64,000 nt of DNA from Curtobacterium sp. S6 (lineage in GTDB: Bacteria > Actinomycetota > Actinomycetes > Actinomycetales > Micrococcaceae): contig NZ_JHEL01000015.1 in NCBI RefSeq assembly GCF_000710345.2, forward strand, positions 744,001-808,000. The letters are read 5' to 3'. Positions within the stretch are counted from its first letter, which is position 1. Each line of letters begins with the position of its first letter. Shown piece after piece: positions 1 through 8,564 of this stretch. The notes under the pieces are model-generated. The model searched no databases, was not told the DNA's origin, and saw only the letters and a program-made list of their open reading frames with translations. Position numbers and translations under genes: made by a program.

Positions 1-15
1 CGTTGAGGAGGAACT

Positions 16-528
16 ATGACCATCGTTCGTAAACTCGCCCGCCCGCTTCTCGCGGCCTCGTTCATCTACAACGGCGTCAATCGTCTGCGCACCCCGGAAT
101 CCGCCAAGCACCTCAAGCCGGTGATCGATGCCGCGGCCAAGGCCTCTCCTCAGCTCGCGCCGTTGCGCGGTCAGGAACGCCTGATCGGCCAGGCGATCTC
201 CGCGACGCAGGTCGGCGCGGGCGCCCTCTTCGCGCTGGGCCGCTTCCCGCGGTTGTCCTCCACCCTGCTTCTCGTGACGGGGTCGATCGACGCCTACGTC
301 GAGTACGTGACCGCCGAGTCCGAGACCAAAGAGCAGAAGAACGCCCGCATCGCCCAGGGCGTCAAGAGCGCCTCACTGGTCGGCGCCGTCGCCCTCACCT
401 CGGTGGATACCGAAGGCAACCCCTCCCTCGCATGGCGCGCCAACAAGCTGGGTTCGGACGTCAAGAAGAAGTCCTCCAAGCTCAGCGATGACCTCAAGAA
501 GAAGTCCGAGGACGTCTTCAACAACTGA
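16..528 (+). CDS. DoxX family membrane protein
   Basis: The 170-residue protein begins MTIVRKLARPLLAA and has the DoxX pattern: an N-terminal membrane segment followed by FIYNGVNRLRTP, then two further hydrophobic stretches around residues 58-80 and 115-128. The C-terminus is lysine/serine-rich and probably cytoplasmic. DoxX-type proteins are small inner-membrane proteins; some partner redox enzymes, but the role here is not known. A strong ribosome binding site, GAGGAGG at 5-11, fixes the ATG at 16. It sits just upstream of aroA on the same strand, but a GC-rich hairpin and a separate -10 box lie between them, so the two are probably transcribed separately. The family call is fairly safe; the function is open. 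Confidence 0.8.
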   Translation: MTIVRKLARPLLAASFIYNGVNRLRTPESAKHLKPVIDAAAKASPQLAPLRGQERLIGQAISATQVGAGALFALGRFPRLSSTLLLVTGSIDAYVEYVTAESETKEQKNARIAQGVKSASLVGAVALTSVDTEGNPSLAWRANKLGSDVKKKSSKLSDDLKKKSEDVFNN

Positions 529-561
529 TGCAGGTCACCGACGAGGCCTATCCTCGTCCAC

Positions 562-598
562 ACGCCGGGGGTCCGCTGTCGTGGCGGGCCCCCGGCGT
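562..598 (+). terminator. GC-rich hairpin after the DoxX-like gene
   Basis: The 10-bp stem ACGCCGGGGG (562-571) pairs with CCCCCGGCGT (589-598) around a 17-nt loop. There is no clear T-tract. Its place 34 nt after the stop codon suggests a weak intrinsic terminator. Confidence 0.45.
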
Positions 599-602
599 CG
601 CT

Positions 603-608
603 TAAAAT
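603..608 (+). promoter_or_regulatory. Possible -10 box of aroA
   Basis: TAAAAT fits the actinobacterial TANNNT -10 pattern. It would place a start of transcription near 615 and leave a leader of about 43 nt carrying the CCGAGGA ribosome binding site at 646-652. No good -35 element is visible. Confidence 0.4.
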
Positions 609-657
609 GGCCTGTGTCCGATGTGCCTGCCCCACAGATGAACTTCCGAGGACTCGT

Positions 658-2028
658 GTGAATCACTCCCCCGCTCGTGACTGGCCCGCCCCGACCCTTT
701 CGGAGTCCGATCCGTGGAACGCCACCGTCCGCGTTCCCGGTTCCAAGTCGCTCACCAATAGGTATCTCCTGCTGGCGGCCGTTGCCGACGGCCCGAGCGA
801 GATTCGAGGAGCCCTCGACTCGCGCGACTCGCGGCTCATGCGGAAGGCCTTGGAAGCCCTCGGGGCGAGGTTCGAAGATCGCGACGGCCTCGTCATGGTC
901 TCCCCTCTTCGCGGGAAACCGAGCCGCGGCGAGTCTCGCGGCGCCACCCCGGTCTCCATCGACACCGGGTTGGCCGGCACCGTGATGCGTTTCGTTCCTC
1001 CGTTGGCCGCGGCCCTCGGTGTCGAGGCACATTTCGACGGCGACCCGGGGGCTCGCGTTCGGCCGATGGCGCCGGTCATCGACGCGGTCCGCCAGATGGG
1101 CGCCACCGTCAACGACTCCGGGACCGGACAACTGCCGTTTTCCCTCACCCCGGCGGGTCCCGGCCCTGAAAACACCGACGAGACGCATGACCCCCGCCCC
1201 CGTCGCATTTCGATCGATGCGAGCGGCTCGAGCCAGTTCCTCTCGGCGATTCTGCTCGTCGGATCGCTGATTCCCAACGGGCTCGAGATCGAACACGTGG
1301 GCAGCGGCATTCCGTCGATGCCCCACATCGACATGACCATCGCAACGCTGGAAGAATTCGGCATCGGCGTCGATGTCCTCGGCCCCACCTCGTGGCGGGT
1401 GCGGCCGGGTGTCCCGCGCGCCCACGACGTCGTCGTCGAGCCCGACCTGTCCAATGCCGGGCCTTTTCTCGCGGCCGCCGTCGTGACCGGCCAGCGAGTC
1501 GTGATCCCCGATTGGCCCGCCTCGACCACGCAGGGCGGGGACGAGTGGCGGAAGATCCTGCCTCGGTTCGGAGCCGAGGTGGAACGCGACGGGAATCACC
1601 TCGTCGTGGTCGGTCCGCGAGGCGGAGCCTGGTCGGGAACGATGCCGGGAGTCGATATTGACCTGTCCGGGGCCGGGGAGCTGGCCCCCACCGTGGCGGC
1701 CATCGCCGCCCTGTCAACAGGGCCGTCGCGGCTCAGGGGAATCTCGCATCTCCGCGGTCATGAAACCGATCGGCTCAAGGCCCTCGTGACCGAAATACGA
1801 CGATTGGGCGGATCCGCCAAGGAGACCGAGGACGGAATCACCATCGACGCCCCGGTGCGCCAGGGCGGTCTCGTCGAAACGTACGAGGACCACCGAATGG
1901 CCACGGCGGCGGCCATCATCGGCCTGGTGATCCCCGGCGTGGTGGTCCGGAACGTGGACACCACCGCCAAGACGCTCCCGGGATTTACCGACATGTGGTC
2001 AGAGATGCTCGGCGGGCGGGAGCGCTGA
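658..2028 (+). CDS. aroA: 3-phosphoshikimate 1-carboxyvinyltransferase (EPSP synthase)
   Basis: EPSP synthase joins shikimate-3-phosphate and phosphoenolpyruvate, the sixth step of the shikimate pathway in the cytoplasm. Visible family marks are the N-terminal PGSKSLTNRYLLL (phosphate-binding Lys near residue 30), LAGTVMRFVPPLAA for the PEP-contact region, SGSSQFLSA, and the C-terminal RGHETDRLKAL, equivalent to the R-x-K-E-S-D-R motif. I chose GTG at 658 because CCGAGGA lies six bases before it; the longer frame from ATG 607 adds 17 residues with no family similarity and overlaps the putative -10. The predicted 456 residues fit the family. The stop overlaps the next start (TGATG), so translation of rsgA is probably coupled. 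Confidence 0.95.
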   Translation: MNHSPARDWPAPTLSESDPWNATVRVPGSKSLTNRYLLLAAVADGPSEIRGALDSRDSRLMRKALEALGARFEDRDGLVMVSPLRGKPSRGESRGATPVSIDTGLAGTVMRFVPPLAAALGVEAHFDGDPGARVRPMAPVIDAVRQMGATVNDSGTGQLPFSLTPAGPGPENTDETHDPRPRRISIDASGSSQFLSAILLVGSLIPNGLEIEHVGSGIPSMPHIDMTIATLEEFGIGVDVLGPTSWRVRPGVPRAHDVVVEPDLSNAGPFLAAAVVTGQRVVIPDWPASTTQGGDEWRKILPRFGAEVERDGNHLVVVGPRGGAWSGTMPGVDIDLSGAGELAPTVAAIAALSTGPSRLRGISHLRGHETDRLKALVTEIRRLGGSAKETEDGITIDAPVRQGGLVETYEDHRMATAAAIIGLVIPGVVVRNVDTTAKTLPGFTDMWSEMLGGRER

Positions 2029-3134
2029 TGGCCCGCAGTTCGGCTCGGTCATGGGATGAATCGGATGTTCGGATCCGCGCCAATAAGCGCGGTTCGCGGC
2101 CCCGCACCAAGGAACGCCCCGCCCACGAGGACGCCGTGATTGGGCGAATCGTGACCGTGGATCGGGGTCGTTACACCGTCGATCTCGGCCCGGAGGGTCC
2201 CGGACGGCTCATCACGGCGGTCCGGGCCAAGGACCTGCGGCGCACACCGATCGTCGTCGGCGACCTCGTCGGTCTGGTCGGGGATGTCTCTGGTCAGGAG
2301 GGCACCTTGGCGCGGCTCATCCGCGTCGAGGACCGATCCACGATCCTGCGCCGTAGCGCCGACGACTCCGACCCGATCGAACGTGTCGTCGTGGCGAATG
2401 CCAGCCAGTTAATCATCGTGGTCGCCGCCGCCCATCCCACGCCCCGCACCGGTTTCATCGATCGGTCCATCGTCGCCGCCAAGAACGCCGGCATCGAGCC
2501 GCTCCTGTGCATCACGAAAACGGACCTCGGCGACGCGTCCGCGTTGCGTGACTATTACGCGCGAACCACGCTGAGGATACTGACCAGCTCCCCCGAAGGC
2601 TCAGCCGAGGAGGTGACACGTGTGGGAACCCACGAGAGCCTCCGCCTCGATCCGAACCTGCTCGAGGCACTACGCACCGAACTCGACGACAACGTCAGCG
2701 TGTTTTTGGGCCATTCCGGCGTCGGCAAGTCGACGTTGGTCAACGCCTTGTCGGGGGCTTCCCGTTCCACGGGTGGCGTCAACCTGGTGACCGGCCGCGG
2801 CCGCCACACCTCGTCGTCGGCCCTCGCGTTGGCCCCGGAGTGGGGCCGGGCCGGGACCTGGGTGATCGACACCCCCGGCATCCGGTCCTTCGGGCTGGCG
2901 CACGTCGCCACGGAAGACATCGTGGCCGCCTTCGAGGATCTCGCGCCAGGATCTGCCCGGTGCCCCAAGGGGTGCACGCACGCCGCCGACGCCGTCGGTT
3001 GCGGGATTTCCGCCCTTGTCCGGGCCGGGGAGGCCGGTCCGCACGGGGCCGAACGCTTCGATTCCCTGAGGCGGCTCCTCGGCGTGGCCGAGGAAACCGG
3101 TCTGGACGATGTGAAGGAGCTCGGGAGCGCCTGA
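2028..3134 (+). CDS. rsgA: Ribosome small subunit-dependent GTPase A
   Basis: RsgA is a circularly permuted GTPase that acts late in 30S ribosomal subunit maturation. The order of motifs shows the permutation: an N-terminal OB fold, then ITKTDLGD (G4), later [14 protein letters not shown] (G1, P-loop) and DTPGIRSFG (G3). The C-terminal zinc site is [14 protein letters not shown]. The ATG at 2028 overlaps the aroA stop by one base; an in-frame upstream start at 1995 would lie inside aroA and is unlikely. At 368 residues it has a basic, probably disordered N-terminus ([13 protein letters not shown]-like) that can contact rRNA. The aroA-rsgA-hisN order is common in actinobacteria. Confidence 0.94.
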   Translation: MARSSARSWDESDVRIRANKRGSRPRTKERPAHEDAVIGRIVTVDRGRYTVDLGPEGPGRLITAVRAKDLRRTPIVVGDLVGLVGDVSGQEGTLARLIRVEDRSTILRRSADDSDPIERVVVANASQLIIVVAAAHPTPRTGFIDRSIVAAKNAGIEPLLCITKTDLGDASALRDYYARTTLRILTSSPEGSAEEVTRVGTHESLRLDPNLLEALRTELDDNVSVFLGHSGVGKSTLVNALSGASRSTGGVNLVTGRGRHTSSSALALAPEWGRAGTWVIDTPGIRSFGLAHVATEDIVAAFEDLAPGSARCPKGCTHAADAVGCGISALVRAGEAGPHGAERFDSLRRLLGVAEETGLDDVKELGSA

Positions 3135-3156
3135 GGCCCTCCCCGGGCTCATGGGT

Positions 3157-3162
3157 TAGCCT
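3157..3162 (+). promoter_or_regulatory. -10 box of a probable leaderless hisN transcript
   Basis: TAGCCT matches TANNNT and ends 7 nt before the ATG at 3170, the spacing expected if transcription starts at or next to the start codon. Confidence 0.5.
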
Positions 3163-3169
3163 GGAAGGC

Positions 3170-4012
3170 ATGACTTCGATGAGCCCCTACAATGATGACC
3201 TTCGCCTGGCCCACGTCATCGCCGACGCCGTGGACCGTTACACACTCGGAAGGTTTCAGGCTCAGGACTTTACGGTGGACACCAAACCAGACCTGACCCC
3301 GGTCACGGACGCCGATCGAGAGGCCGAGCAGCTGATCCGATCGCATCTTTCCAGGGCCCGCACCAGGGACGCGGTCCTCGGCGAAGAGTTCGGTGCAACC
3401 GGTTCCTCGCCTCGACAGTGGGTCGTGGATCCGATCGACGGAACCAAAAATTTTGTCCGTGGTGTACCGGTCTGGGCGACCCTCATCGCCCTGCTCGACC
3501 AGGGCAAACCCGTTGTTGGCCTGGTTTCGGCCCCCGCCCTCCAGCGGCGATGGTGGGCCGCGGAAGGAACCGGCGCCTTCACCGGACGCTCACTGGCAAA
3601 GGCCAGTCGTCTCAACGTCTCGCGGGTCAGCTCGCTGCACGACGCATCCCTCTCCTTCTCGTCGCTGTCGGGGTGGAAAGCGGCCGGTCTGCGGGAGCGT
3701 TTCCTCGATCTGACGGACGACGTATGGCGGGTTCGCGCTTTCGGCGATTTCTGGTCCTACTGCCTCCTCGCGGAAGGCGCCGTGGACATCGCGTGTGAAC
3801 CCGAACTCGCGTTGCACGATATGGCCGCCCTGGTGCCCATCGTGACCGAAGCAGGCGGGCGGTTCACGTCGCTCGAGGGTGAAGACGGCCCGCACGGCGG
3901 CAATGCCGTGGCCACCAACGGCGCCCTCCACCGCAAGGTCTTGGAGAAGCTTGCGCCGCTCAGCGAGGCCCCAGAACATGACCAGACGGACACCACGATC
4001 GGCGCTTCGTAG
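3170..4012 (+). CDS. hisN: Histidinol-phosphatase, inositol monophosphatase family
   Basis: This is a Mg-dependent phosphatase of the inositol monophosphatase fold. Visible motifs are the metal-binding [19 protein letters not shown], and [18 protein letters not shown] near the C-terminus. In actinobacteria the member next to rsgA is usually assigned as HisN, which dephosphorylates histidinol phosphate in histidine biosynthesis; a different phosphomonoester substrate is possible. The start is ambiguous: ATG 3170 fits a leaderless transcript from the box at 3157-3162, while ATG 3179 has GGAAGG ten bases upstream. The difference is only three residues. The length, about 280 residues, is normal. 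A terminator follows at 4093-4132. Confidence 0.85.
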   Translation: MTSMSPYNDDLRLAHVIADAVDRYTLGRFQAQDFTVDTKPDLTPVTDADREAEQLIRSHLSRARTRDAVLGEEFGATGSSPRQWVVDPIDGTKNFVRGVPVWATLIALLDQGKPVVGLVSAPALQRRWWAAEGTGAFTGRSLAKASRLNVSRVSSLHDASLSFSSLSGWKAAGLRERFLDLTDDVWRVRAFGDFWSYCLLAEGAVDIACEPELALHDMAALVPIVTEAGGRFTSLEGEDGPHGGNAVATNGALHRKVLEKLAPLSEAPEHDQTDTTIGAS

Positions 4013-4092
4013 GCCCTCGGCGATACTGGATCCGGTCCCCTCGGAGGCCCCGCAAACGCGCTTGAGGCGGAGGCACACCGGGTTTCGACGGA

Positions 4093-4132
4093 AAGAGGCC
4101 CCCGGCACCCTTACGGGTTCCGGGGGCCTCTT
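4093..4132. terminator. Bidirectional terminator between hisN and the DUF4190-type gene
   Basis: AAGAGGCCCCCGG (4093-4105) is the exact reverse complement of CCGGGGGCCTCTT (4120-4132), a 13-bp perfect stem with a 14-nt loop. Because the ends of the stem are A and T pairs it can serve both converging genes. Confidence 0.85.
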
Positions 4133-4150
4133 CGTTCGCCCAGATGCGGA

Positions 4151-4966
4151 TTAGTTACCGTAGTGATTGTTCACGTAGTCGTCGATGCACTGGTCGTAGG
4201 ACGAGGACGTGGCGTTGGAGAAACCGCCGCATTCCTTGGCCGCTTCATTGGCGATCGAGAATGAGAAGGCGTAGAAGATCAGGAAGATCACCGAGACGAT
4301 CACGCCGACGGCGCCCACGATGATGCCGATGATCGGCATTGCCTTGCCCGCGCCGGGAGTCTTGCCCAACTTCTTGATGGCGACGATGCCCAGAATAATG
4401 GCCACGATGCCGGCGAGTCCCGGCAATACCAGCCAGCACAACACCAAGCTACCGATGCCGCAGATGAGCGCGGCAAGCCCCATCCCCCAGCCGTTCGGTC
4501 GCTCCGCCTGGCTGGTCGGATACTGCTGGTACTGAGGCTGTCCGTAGCCCTGGGGCTGGTACTGCGGTTGCTGGCCGGGGTTCGCCTCGTACTGAGATGA
4601 GGAACCACCGTAAGGGGCCTGCTCACCGTATCCGTTCGACCCGTAACCGTAGCCGTCAGCGCCGGGTCGCTGATACTGGCCGTCTGCTTGCTGGCCGTAG
4701 TATCCGGCCGAAGAGTTTTGACCGCCATAAGACTGGCCCGGGTATCCCTGGCCCTGAGGCTCGTTCTGCCCATAGCGGGGCTGCTGAGCACCGTACCCGT
4801 CGCCGTACTGCTGGCCGTAACCGGAGGATTGCCCATCGGGCTGAGCCGTTGAGCCTTCTCCCCAGGGCTTCGAGCCCTGGTCTTGCTCGCCAAACCGAGG
4901 CACCGAGCCCTCTCCGCCGTTGCCGGACTCCATGTTCTCGTTCTCGGGTGAAGGTTCCTTGGTCAT
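4151..4966 (-). CDS. DUF4190-type membrane protein with Gly/Tyr/Gln-rich N-terminal tail
   Basis: The first 155 residues or so are low complexity, rich in Tyr, Gly, Gln, Pro and Ser with many YGQ and QGY units, and free of hydrophobic stretches. They are followed by two long membrane segments, GMGLAALICGIGSLVLCWL and an Ile/Val-rich stretch beginning around AIKKLGKTPGAGKAMPI, the DUF4190-like pattern. A short extracellular end carries two cysteines (ECGGF, DQCIDDY) that could form a disulfide. Many actinobacterial membrane proteins have such tails, but the function is unknown. ATG 4966 is preferred over GTG 4975 because GAGGAAG lies at a proper distance from it. It is read alone, toward the hisN terminator. 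Confidence 0.78.
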   Translation of the reverse strand: MTKEPSPENENMESGNGGEGSVPRFGEQDQGSKPWGEGSTAQPDGQSSGYGQQYGDGYGAQQPRYGQNEPQGQGYPGQSYGGQNSSAGYYGQQADGQYQRPGADGYGYGSNGYGEQAPYGGSSSQYEANPGQQPQYQPQGYGQPQYQQYPTSQAERPNGWGMGLAALICGIGSLVLCWLVLPGLAGIVAIILGIVAIKKLGKTPGAGKAMPIIGIIVGAVGVIVSVIFLIFYAFSFSIANEAAKECGGFSNATSSSYDQCIDDYVNNHYGN

Positions 4967-5155
4967 CGGTGACACTTCCTCGTTTTAGCTCGTGTAGGTG
5001 GTTCGCGTGCCGAGGCAGCGCATGTTTTCTTATTTCATCACATGAGTCGCCGCCGCCGCGAGCGACCGCGAGTAACGTCGTCAAGATTTTCCGCACCCGT
5101 CCGGGATCGCCATACCGTCGGCGCACGACGACGCCCCGGAGGCCCAGATACGACA

Positions 5156-5189
5156 AAGGCCCGGGACTCATTGCTGAGACCCGGGCCTT
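5156..5189 (-). terminator. Terminator of tmRNA
   Basis: AAGGCCCGGG (5156-5165) pairs with CCCGGGCCTT (5180-5189), extended by an inner CTCA/TGAG stem around a TTGC loop. On the minus strand it lies about 30 nt past the tmRNA 3' end and is followed by TTTG. Confidence 0.85.
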
Positions 5190-5219
5190 GACCATGCCCC
5201 GTTCGGGCACAGGATTTCG

Positions 5220-5590
5220 TGGAGATGCGGGGAATCGAACCCCGGTCCGATGCAGCATTGCCAGGGTTTCTCCGGGCGCAGTTTGTCTATCGGTGTTTTC
5301 GGCTCCGGCACTTCCACAAACACATTGCCGCCGAACCTATCCGTATAAAAGTCCCCTAGTCCTCTACGGAGAAGAACTAGAGCAGTGGCCTTCTTTAACT
5401 GATACTAGGATCCGGGTCGAAAGCTAACCCGGGCTAGCAGACTGCTCTGGCTACTTACGCAGCGAGAGCGAAGTCAGTGCGCTTTTCAGATTTGGCACTT
5501 ATTGTTTTGCAGAGAACGTTAACGAGATGACTCTACATTCTCGGCCCGCTTCACCTGCCGCAACTGGCATCGTCGAAACCGATCATCCCC
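5220..5590 (-). ncRNA. ssrA: Transfer-messenger RNA (tmRNA)
   Basis: tmRNA rescues stalled ribosomes by acting as alanyl-tRNA and then as a template for a degradation tag. On the minus strand the 5' end reads GGGGATGATCGGTTTCGACG and the 3' end has the T-arm CGGGGTTCGATTCCCCG followed by CATCTCCA; GGGGATG pairs with CATCTCC to form the acceptor stem. CCA is not encoded. The resume codon is GCC at 5496-5494, and the reading frame to the TAA at 5457-5455 gives the tag AKSEKRTDFALAA, with the protease-recognised ALAA end. The upstream AATAAGT before GCC resembles the resume context in mycobacteria. Its protein partner smpB is encoded 1.3 kb away. Confidence 0.95.
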
Positions 5591-5653
5591 ATATGCGATT
5601 TTCAATCACCGCCCGGATCCTACGATCGAGCCGTAGGTGCTCCGGACTGCTTA

Positions 5654-5659
5654 ACTATA
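5654..5659 (-). promoter_or_regulatory. Possible -10 box of tmRNA
   Basis: On the minus strand this reads TATAGT, the best -10 match upstream of tmRNA. It lies about 65 nt before the mature 5' end, so it would make a precursor trimmed by RNase P. No convincing -35 was found. Confidence 0.4.
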
Positions 5660-5736
5660 CCCCTCGAAGCGCGCCTTGGGAAGTCGGATTCCGCGCCCGG
5701 GACCGGCCCACAGCGCCCTCCCCGAGGTTCATCGAC

Positions 5737-5742
5737 TAGACT
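5737..5742 (+). promoter_or_regulatory. -10 box of a probable leaderless prfB transcript
   Basis: TAGACT ends 8 nt before the prfB ATG at 5751 and no ribosome binding site lies between. Confidence 0.6.
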
Positions 5743-5750
5743 CGGCAGAT

Positions 5751-6869
5751 ATGGCTTCCATCGACTTTCCCGCAGAAATCAAAGACCTCCGCGCGACCTT
5801 CTCGTCCATAGCGCAGGTCAGCGACGTCGAGGGCATCCGCGCCGATATCGCGGAGCTTTCGGAGGCCGCAGCGGCCCCCGACCTGTGGGACGACCCGGAC
5901 GCGGCCCAACAGGTCACCTCCAAGCTGTCGCACCGGCAGTCCGAGCTGGAACGCTTGGAAAGGCTCCAGGCCCGCATCGACGACGTCGAGACGATGGTCG
6001 AACTGGGCCAGGAGGAGGACGATCCGTCGCTTCTGACGGACGCCGAGCAAGAGGTGGCCTCCGTCCGGCGGGCCCTGGCCGACCTGGAGATCGTGACCCT
6101 GCTGTCCGGCGAGTACGATCCGCGCGAAGCGGTCGTCACCATTAGGTCCGGCGCGGGCGGCGTGGATGCGGCCGATTTCGCCGAAATGCTGATGCGAATG
6201 TACCTCCGCTGGGCGGAAAAGAACGGATACTCGACCAAGGTCTTGGATACCTCGTACGCCGAAGAAGCCGGGCTGAAGTCCACGACCTTCGAGGTCAAGG
6301 CCCCCTATTCCTTCGGCAGGCTCTCCGTCGAAGCCGGTACTCACCGGCTCGTCCGAATCTCCCCCTTCGACAACCAGGGGCGTCGCCAGACCTCCTTCGC
6401 GGCCGTCGAGGTCATCCCGCTCATCGAGCAGACCGATAGCATCGAGATTCCGGAGAACGAGATCAAGGTCGACGTCTTCCGGTCCTCGGGCCCGGGAGGC
6501 CAATCGGTGAATACCACCGACTCGGCCGTCCGCATGACCCACATCCCCACGGGGATCGTCGTGTCGATGCAGAATGAAAAGTCCCAGATCCAAAATCGCG
6601 CCGCCGCGTTGCGAGTCCTTCAGTCACGATTGCTCCTTCAACGCCAAGAAGAGGAAAACGCGAAGAAGAAGGAACTTGCCGGGGACGTCAAAGCGTCGTG
6701 GGGCGATCAGATGCGGTCCTACGTTTTGAATCCATACCAAATGGTCAAGGACCTGCGGACCAATCACGAAGAAGGAAACCCCAGCGCGGTCTTTGACGGC
6801 GCCATCGACGAATTCATAGACGCAGGTATCCGGTGGCGTGCCGGGCAACGCCAAGCGGATCGAGCTTAA
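5751..6869 (+). CDS. prfB: Peptide chain release factor 2
   Basis: RF2 reads UGA and UAA stop codons and triggers release of the finished peptide. The codon-recognition tripeptide SPF is in [11 protein letters not shown], and the catalytic GGQ is in [17 protein letters not shown]. The 372-residue protein is full length and read in one frame: there is no internal TGA and therefore none of the programmed frameshift found in many other bacteria. The ATG at 5751 follows a TAGACT box by 8 nt, which points to a leaderless mRNA. In most actinobacteria prfB is followed by ftsE and ftsX and then smpB; here smpB follows directly. Confidence 0.96.
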   Translation: MASIDFPAEIKDLRATFSSIAQVSDVEGIRADIAELSEAAAAPDLWDDPDAAQQVTSKLSHRQSELERLERLQARIDDVETMVELGQEEDDPSLLTDAEQEVASVRRALADLEIVTLLSGEYDPREAVVTIRSGAGGVDAADFAEMLMRMYLRWAEKNGYSTKVLDTSYAEEAGLKSTTFEVKAPYSFGRLSVEAGTHRLVRISPFDNQGRRQTSFAAVEVIPLIEQTDSIEIPENEIKVDVFRSSGPGGQSVNTTDSAVRMTHIPTGIVVSMQNEKSQIQNRAAALRVLQSRLLLQRQEEENAKKKELAGDVKASWGDQMRSYVLNPYQMVKDLRTNHEEGNPSAVFDGAIDEFIDAGIRWRAGQRQADRA

Positions 6870-6916
6870 GGCTCACCAACGGCCCTCACGGGCGAAAGAA
6901 CACGATAGACACACTC

Positions 6917-7405
6917 ATGGCACAGAAAAAGAAGAAGCAGAATGAGGACGGGCGCAAGGTCATCGCGACCAACCGCAAGGCCCGCCACGACTACAACATC
7001 CTCTCGACCTATGAGGCGGGAATTGCCCTGCTCGGTACGGAGGTTAAATCCCTGCGCGATGGCGGCGCCTCCATCATCGATGGGTTCTGCCAGATGACGC
7101 GGGGAGAGATGTGGCTGGAAAATATCCACATCGCCGAGTACGGCCATGGATCATGGACCAATCACGAGGCCCGGCGTCGCCGCAAGCTGCTGCTCCATCG
7201 GATGGAGTTGCGCAAGCTCGAGCAAAAGACCAAGGAAACCGGCTATACGATCGTTCCGTTGCAGCTGTACTTCCGTGATGGCAAGGCCAAGGTCGAGATC
7301 GCGCTGGCGCAGGGCAAGCGCGAGTACGACAAGCGCCACGCGCTCAAGGAAGCCCAGGACAAGCGCGAGGCGCAGCGCGCGATGCGCTACCGGAACCTCG
7401 GTTAA
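6917..7405 (+). CDS. smpB: SsrA-binding protein
   Basis: SmpB binds the tRNA-like end of tmRNA and delivers it to stalled ribosomes. The protein shows [18 protein letters not shown], the conserved [14 protein letters not shown], the OB-fold core ending at [13 protein letters not shown], and a basic C-terminal tail ([13 protein letters not shown]) that enters the empty mRNA channel. The ATG at 6917 gives 162 residues, normal for the family; an upstream in-frame start at 6833 would lie inside prfB. It stands 47 nt after prfB and is probably cotranscribed with it. Its TAA overlaps the stop of the opposite gene. Confidence 0.96.
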   Translation: MAQKKKKQNEDGRKVIATNRKARHDYNILSTYEAGIALLGTEVKSLRDGGASIIDGFCQMTRGEMWLENIHIAEYGHGSWTNHEARRRRKLLLHRMELRKLEQKTKETGYTIVPLQLYFRDGKAKVEIALAQGKREYDKRHALKEAQDKREAQRAMRYRNLG

Positions 7406-8481
7406 GAGCCGAGGCCGTCCTCGTCGGTGGCGTCGACCTGGGTATAGGCCCTTTGCCGTTCCCGCATTCCCATCGTGATGTGGCGCATGTCCACCTGATC
7501 GTCGAATCCGGACCCCAGGGCGCCGGCGACGACTCCCATCGACGCGCTCAGCCACGCGATTGCGGTGTAATTGCTGACCCCAATGTCCTTGCCGAGCACG
7601 GATGCCATGAACGATGGATCGATCACGATCAGCCCTGAAACAAAAATAAAGACCCACAGTGCGGCGTAAAGCGCCACCACGCAGAACAGCAACGTCATCA
7701 CGGTGGACAGATTGTACAGGAGCACGACCTTGGACAATCGGGCATAGCGGGGCCTGTCCCACAGCCTGTTGCTCAACAGCAACCACACGACCATCGACGC
7801 GACGGCCAACACGGAGATCACCAGGAGCCGCTGGGTGCTCAGGGCATCGGACATCTGCCAGATGGAGTTGTAAAAGATACCGAAGGCCCCAGTCGCCGCG
7901 GCCGTCGCCAACGCCCTGGAGAGCTTGGGCGCGGTACGCCACGGCTCGTTGGCCATGATCACGCCCAGGACGGTCCGCGCGAATCCGGTCTTCGGGTCCG
8001 CGAGCATGATCAGGCTCTGCCGTTCATCGCGAGAAACCCACTGGCCCCACCCGTCGTCCGTATACGTTTCGGCGACGTCGTCGATGGTCATGAGACGGTA
8101 CGCGCAGTCCGTGATGATGCGCAGGAGTTTGGCTTTCGTCGCCCAAGCGCCGACGGTCGGGCACGACACGACGGCGACACGTTCGTCCGGGTAGGCCTCG
8201 GCGATCAACGGCCGCCTCTTGAGATACCGAGGGATCTCGGTCAGGAGGATGACGAGGTCCACTCGGCCTTCGGACAGGTTTTCCACGGCTCGGGCCTCGA
8301 GCGTGTGATCCGGCCGGATCCGCAATAATTCGCTCCGCGATTCGACCACAACGGTGCGTTTGGACAGGACCTGGAGTTTGCCCTGGAGGGAATCTTGGAT
8401 TGCGGCCAATCTCCGGCTGGGAAGGCCGGGATCAGCGATCACGTGCACCACCATCTCGGAGGCGCCGGTCATGCTTGTCAT
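7402..8481 (-). CDS. Unknown membrane protein with cytoplasmic N-terminal domain
   Basis: I do not recognise a functional family with confidence. The first 165 residues are soluble and alpha/beta-like ([48 protein letters not shown]), followed by a weakly hydrophobic stretch near residue 195 and about four membrane segments, for example [38 protein letters not shown] and [15 protein letters not shown]. The N-terminal domain opening resembles proteins that carry a VIADPGLP-type start in other actinobacteria, some of which bear an unsupported tetrahydrofolate-dehydrogenase label. The ATG at 8481 is 7 nt from a TAACAT box, so the mRNA is likely leaderless. It converges on smpB with overlapping stops. 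Confidence 0.75.
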   Translation of the reverse strand: MTSMTGASEMVVHVIADPGLPSRRLAAIQDSLQGKLQVLSKRTVVVESRSELLRIRPDHTLEARAVENLSEGRVDLVILLTEIPRYLKRRPLIAEAYPDERVAVVSCPTVGAWATKAKLLRIITDCAYRLMTIDDVAETYTDDGWGQWVSRDERQSLIMLADPKTGFARTVLGVIMANEPWRTAPKLSRALATAAATGAFGIFYNSIWQMSDALSTQRLLVISVLAVASMVVWLLLSNRLWDRPRYARLSKVVLLYNLSTVMTLLFCVVALYAALWVFIFVSGLIVIDPSFMASVLGKDIGVSNYTAIAWLSASMGVVAGALGSGFDDQVDMRHITMGMRERQRAYTQVDATDEDGLGS

Positions 8482-8488
8482 TGAAAGA

Positions 8489-8494
8489 ATGTTA
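8489..8494 (-). promoter_or_regulatory. -10 box of a probable leaderless transcript
   Basis: On the minus strand this reads TAACAT, seven bases before the ATG of the membrane protein gene at 8481. Confidence 0.5.
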
Positions 8495-8514
8495 CCGCCA
8501 GCCAGGCTTAAATC

Positions 8515-8552
8515 AGAAGTGGCCCACCGATCAATTTCGGTGGGCCACTTCT
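8515..8552 (-). terminator. Terminator of the glf-wzt operon
   Basis: A 16-bp perfect stem, AGAAGTGGCCCACCGA (8515-8530) with TCGGTGGGCCACTTCT (8537-8552), closes a 6-nt loop 12 nt after the wzt stop. It separates the galactan operon from the promoter of the next minus-strand gene. Confidence 0.88.
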
Positions 8553-8564
8553 CTCCGCGTCAGG

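Noticed and set aside
535-1599. A 354-residue minus-strand open frame over aroA
   Set aside because: Arg/Gly/His-rich shadow of aroA with no domain features or ribosome binding site.
5220-5590. tmRNA as an integration site for a mobile element
   Set aside because: tmRNA genes are common phage and island targets, but there is no integrase, no duplicated tmRNA 3' end and the flanking genes are core genes.
5751-6869. Programmed frameshift in prfB
   Set aside because: The gene is read in a single frame from start to stop with no internal TGA.
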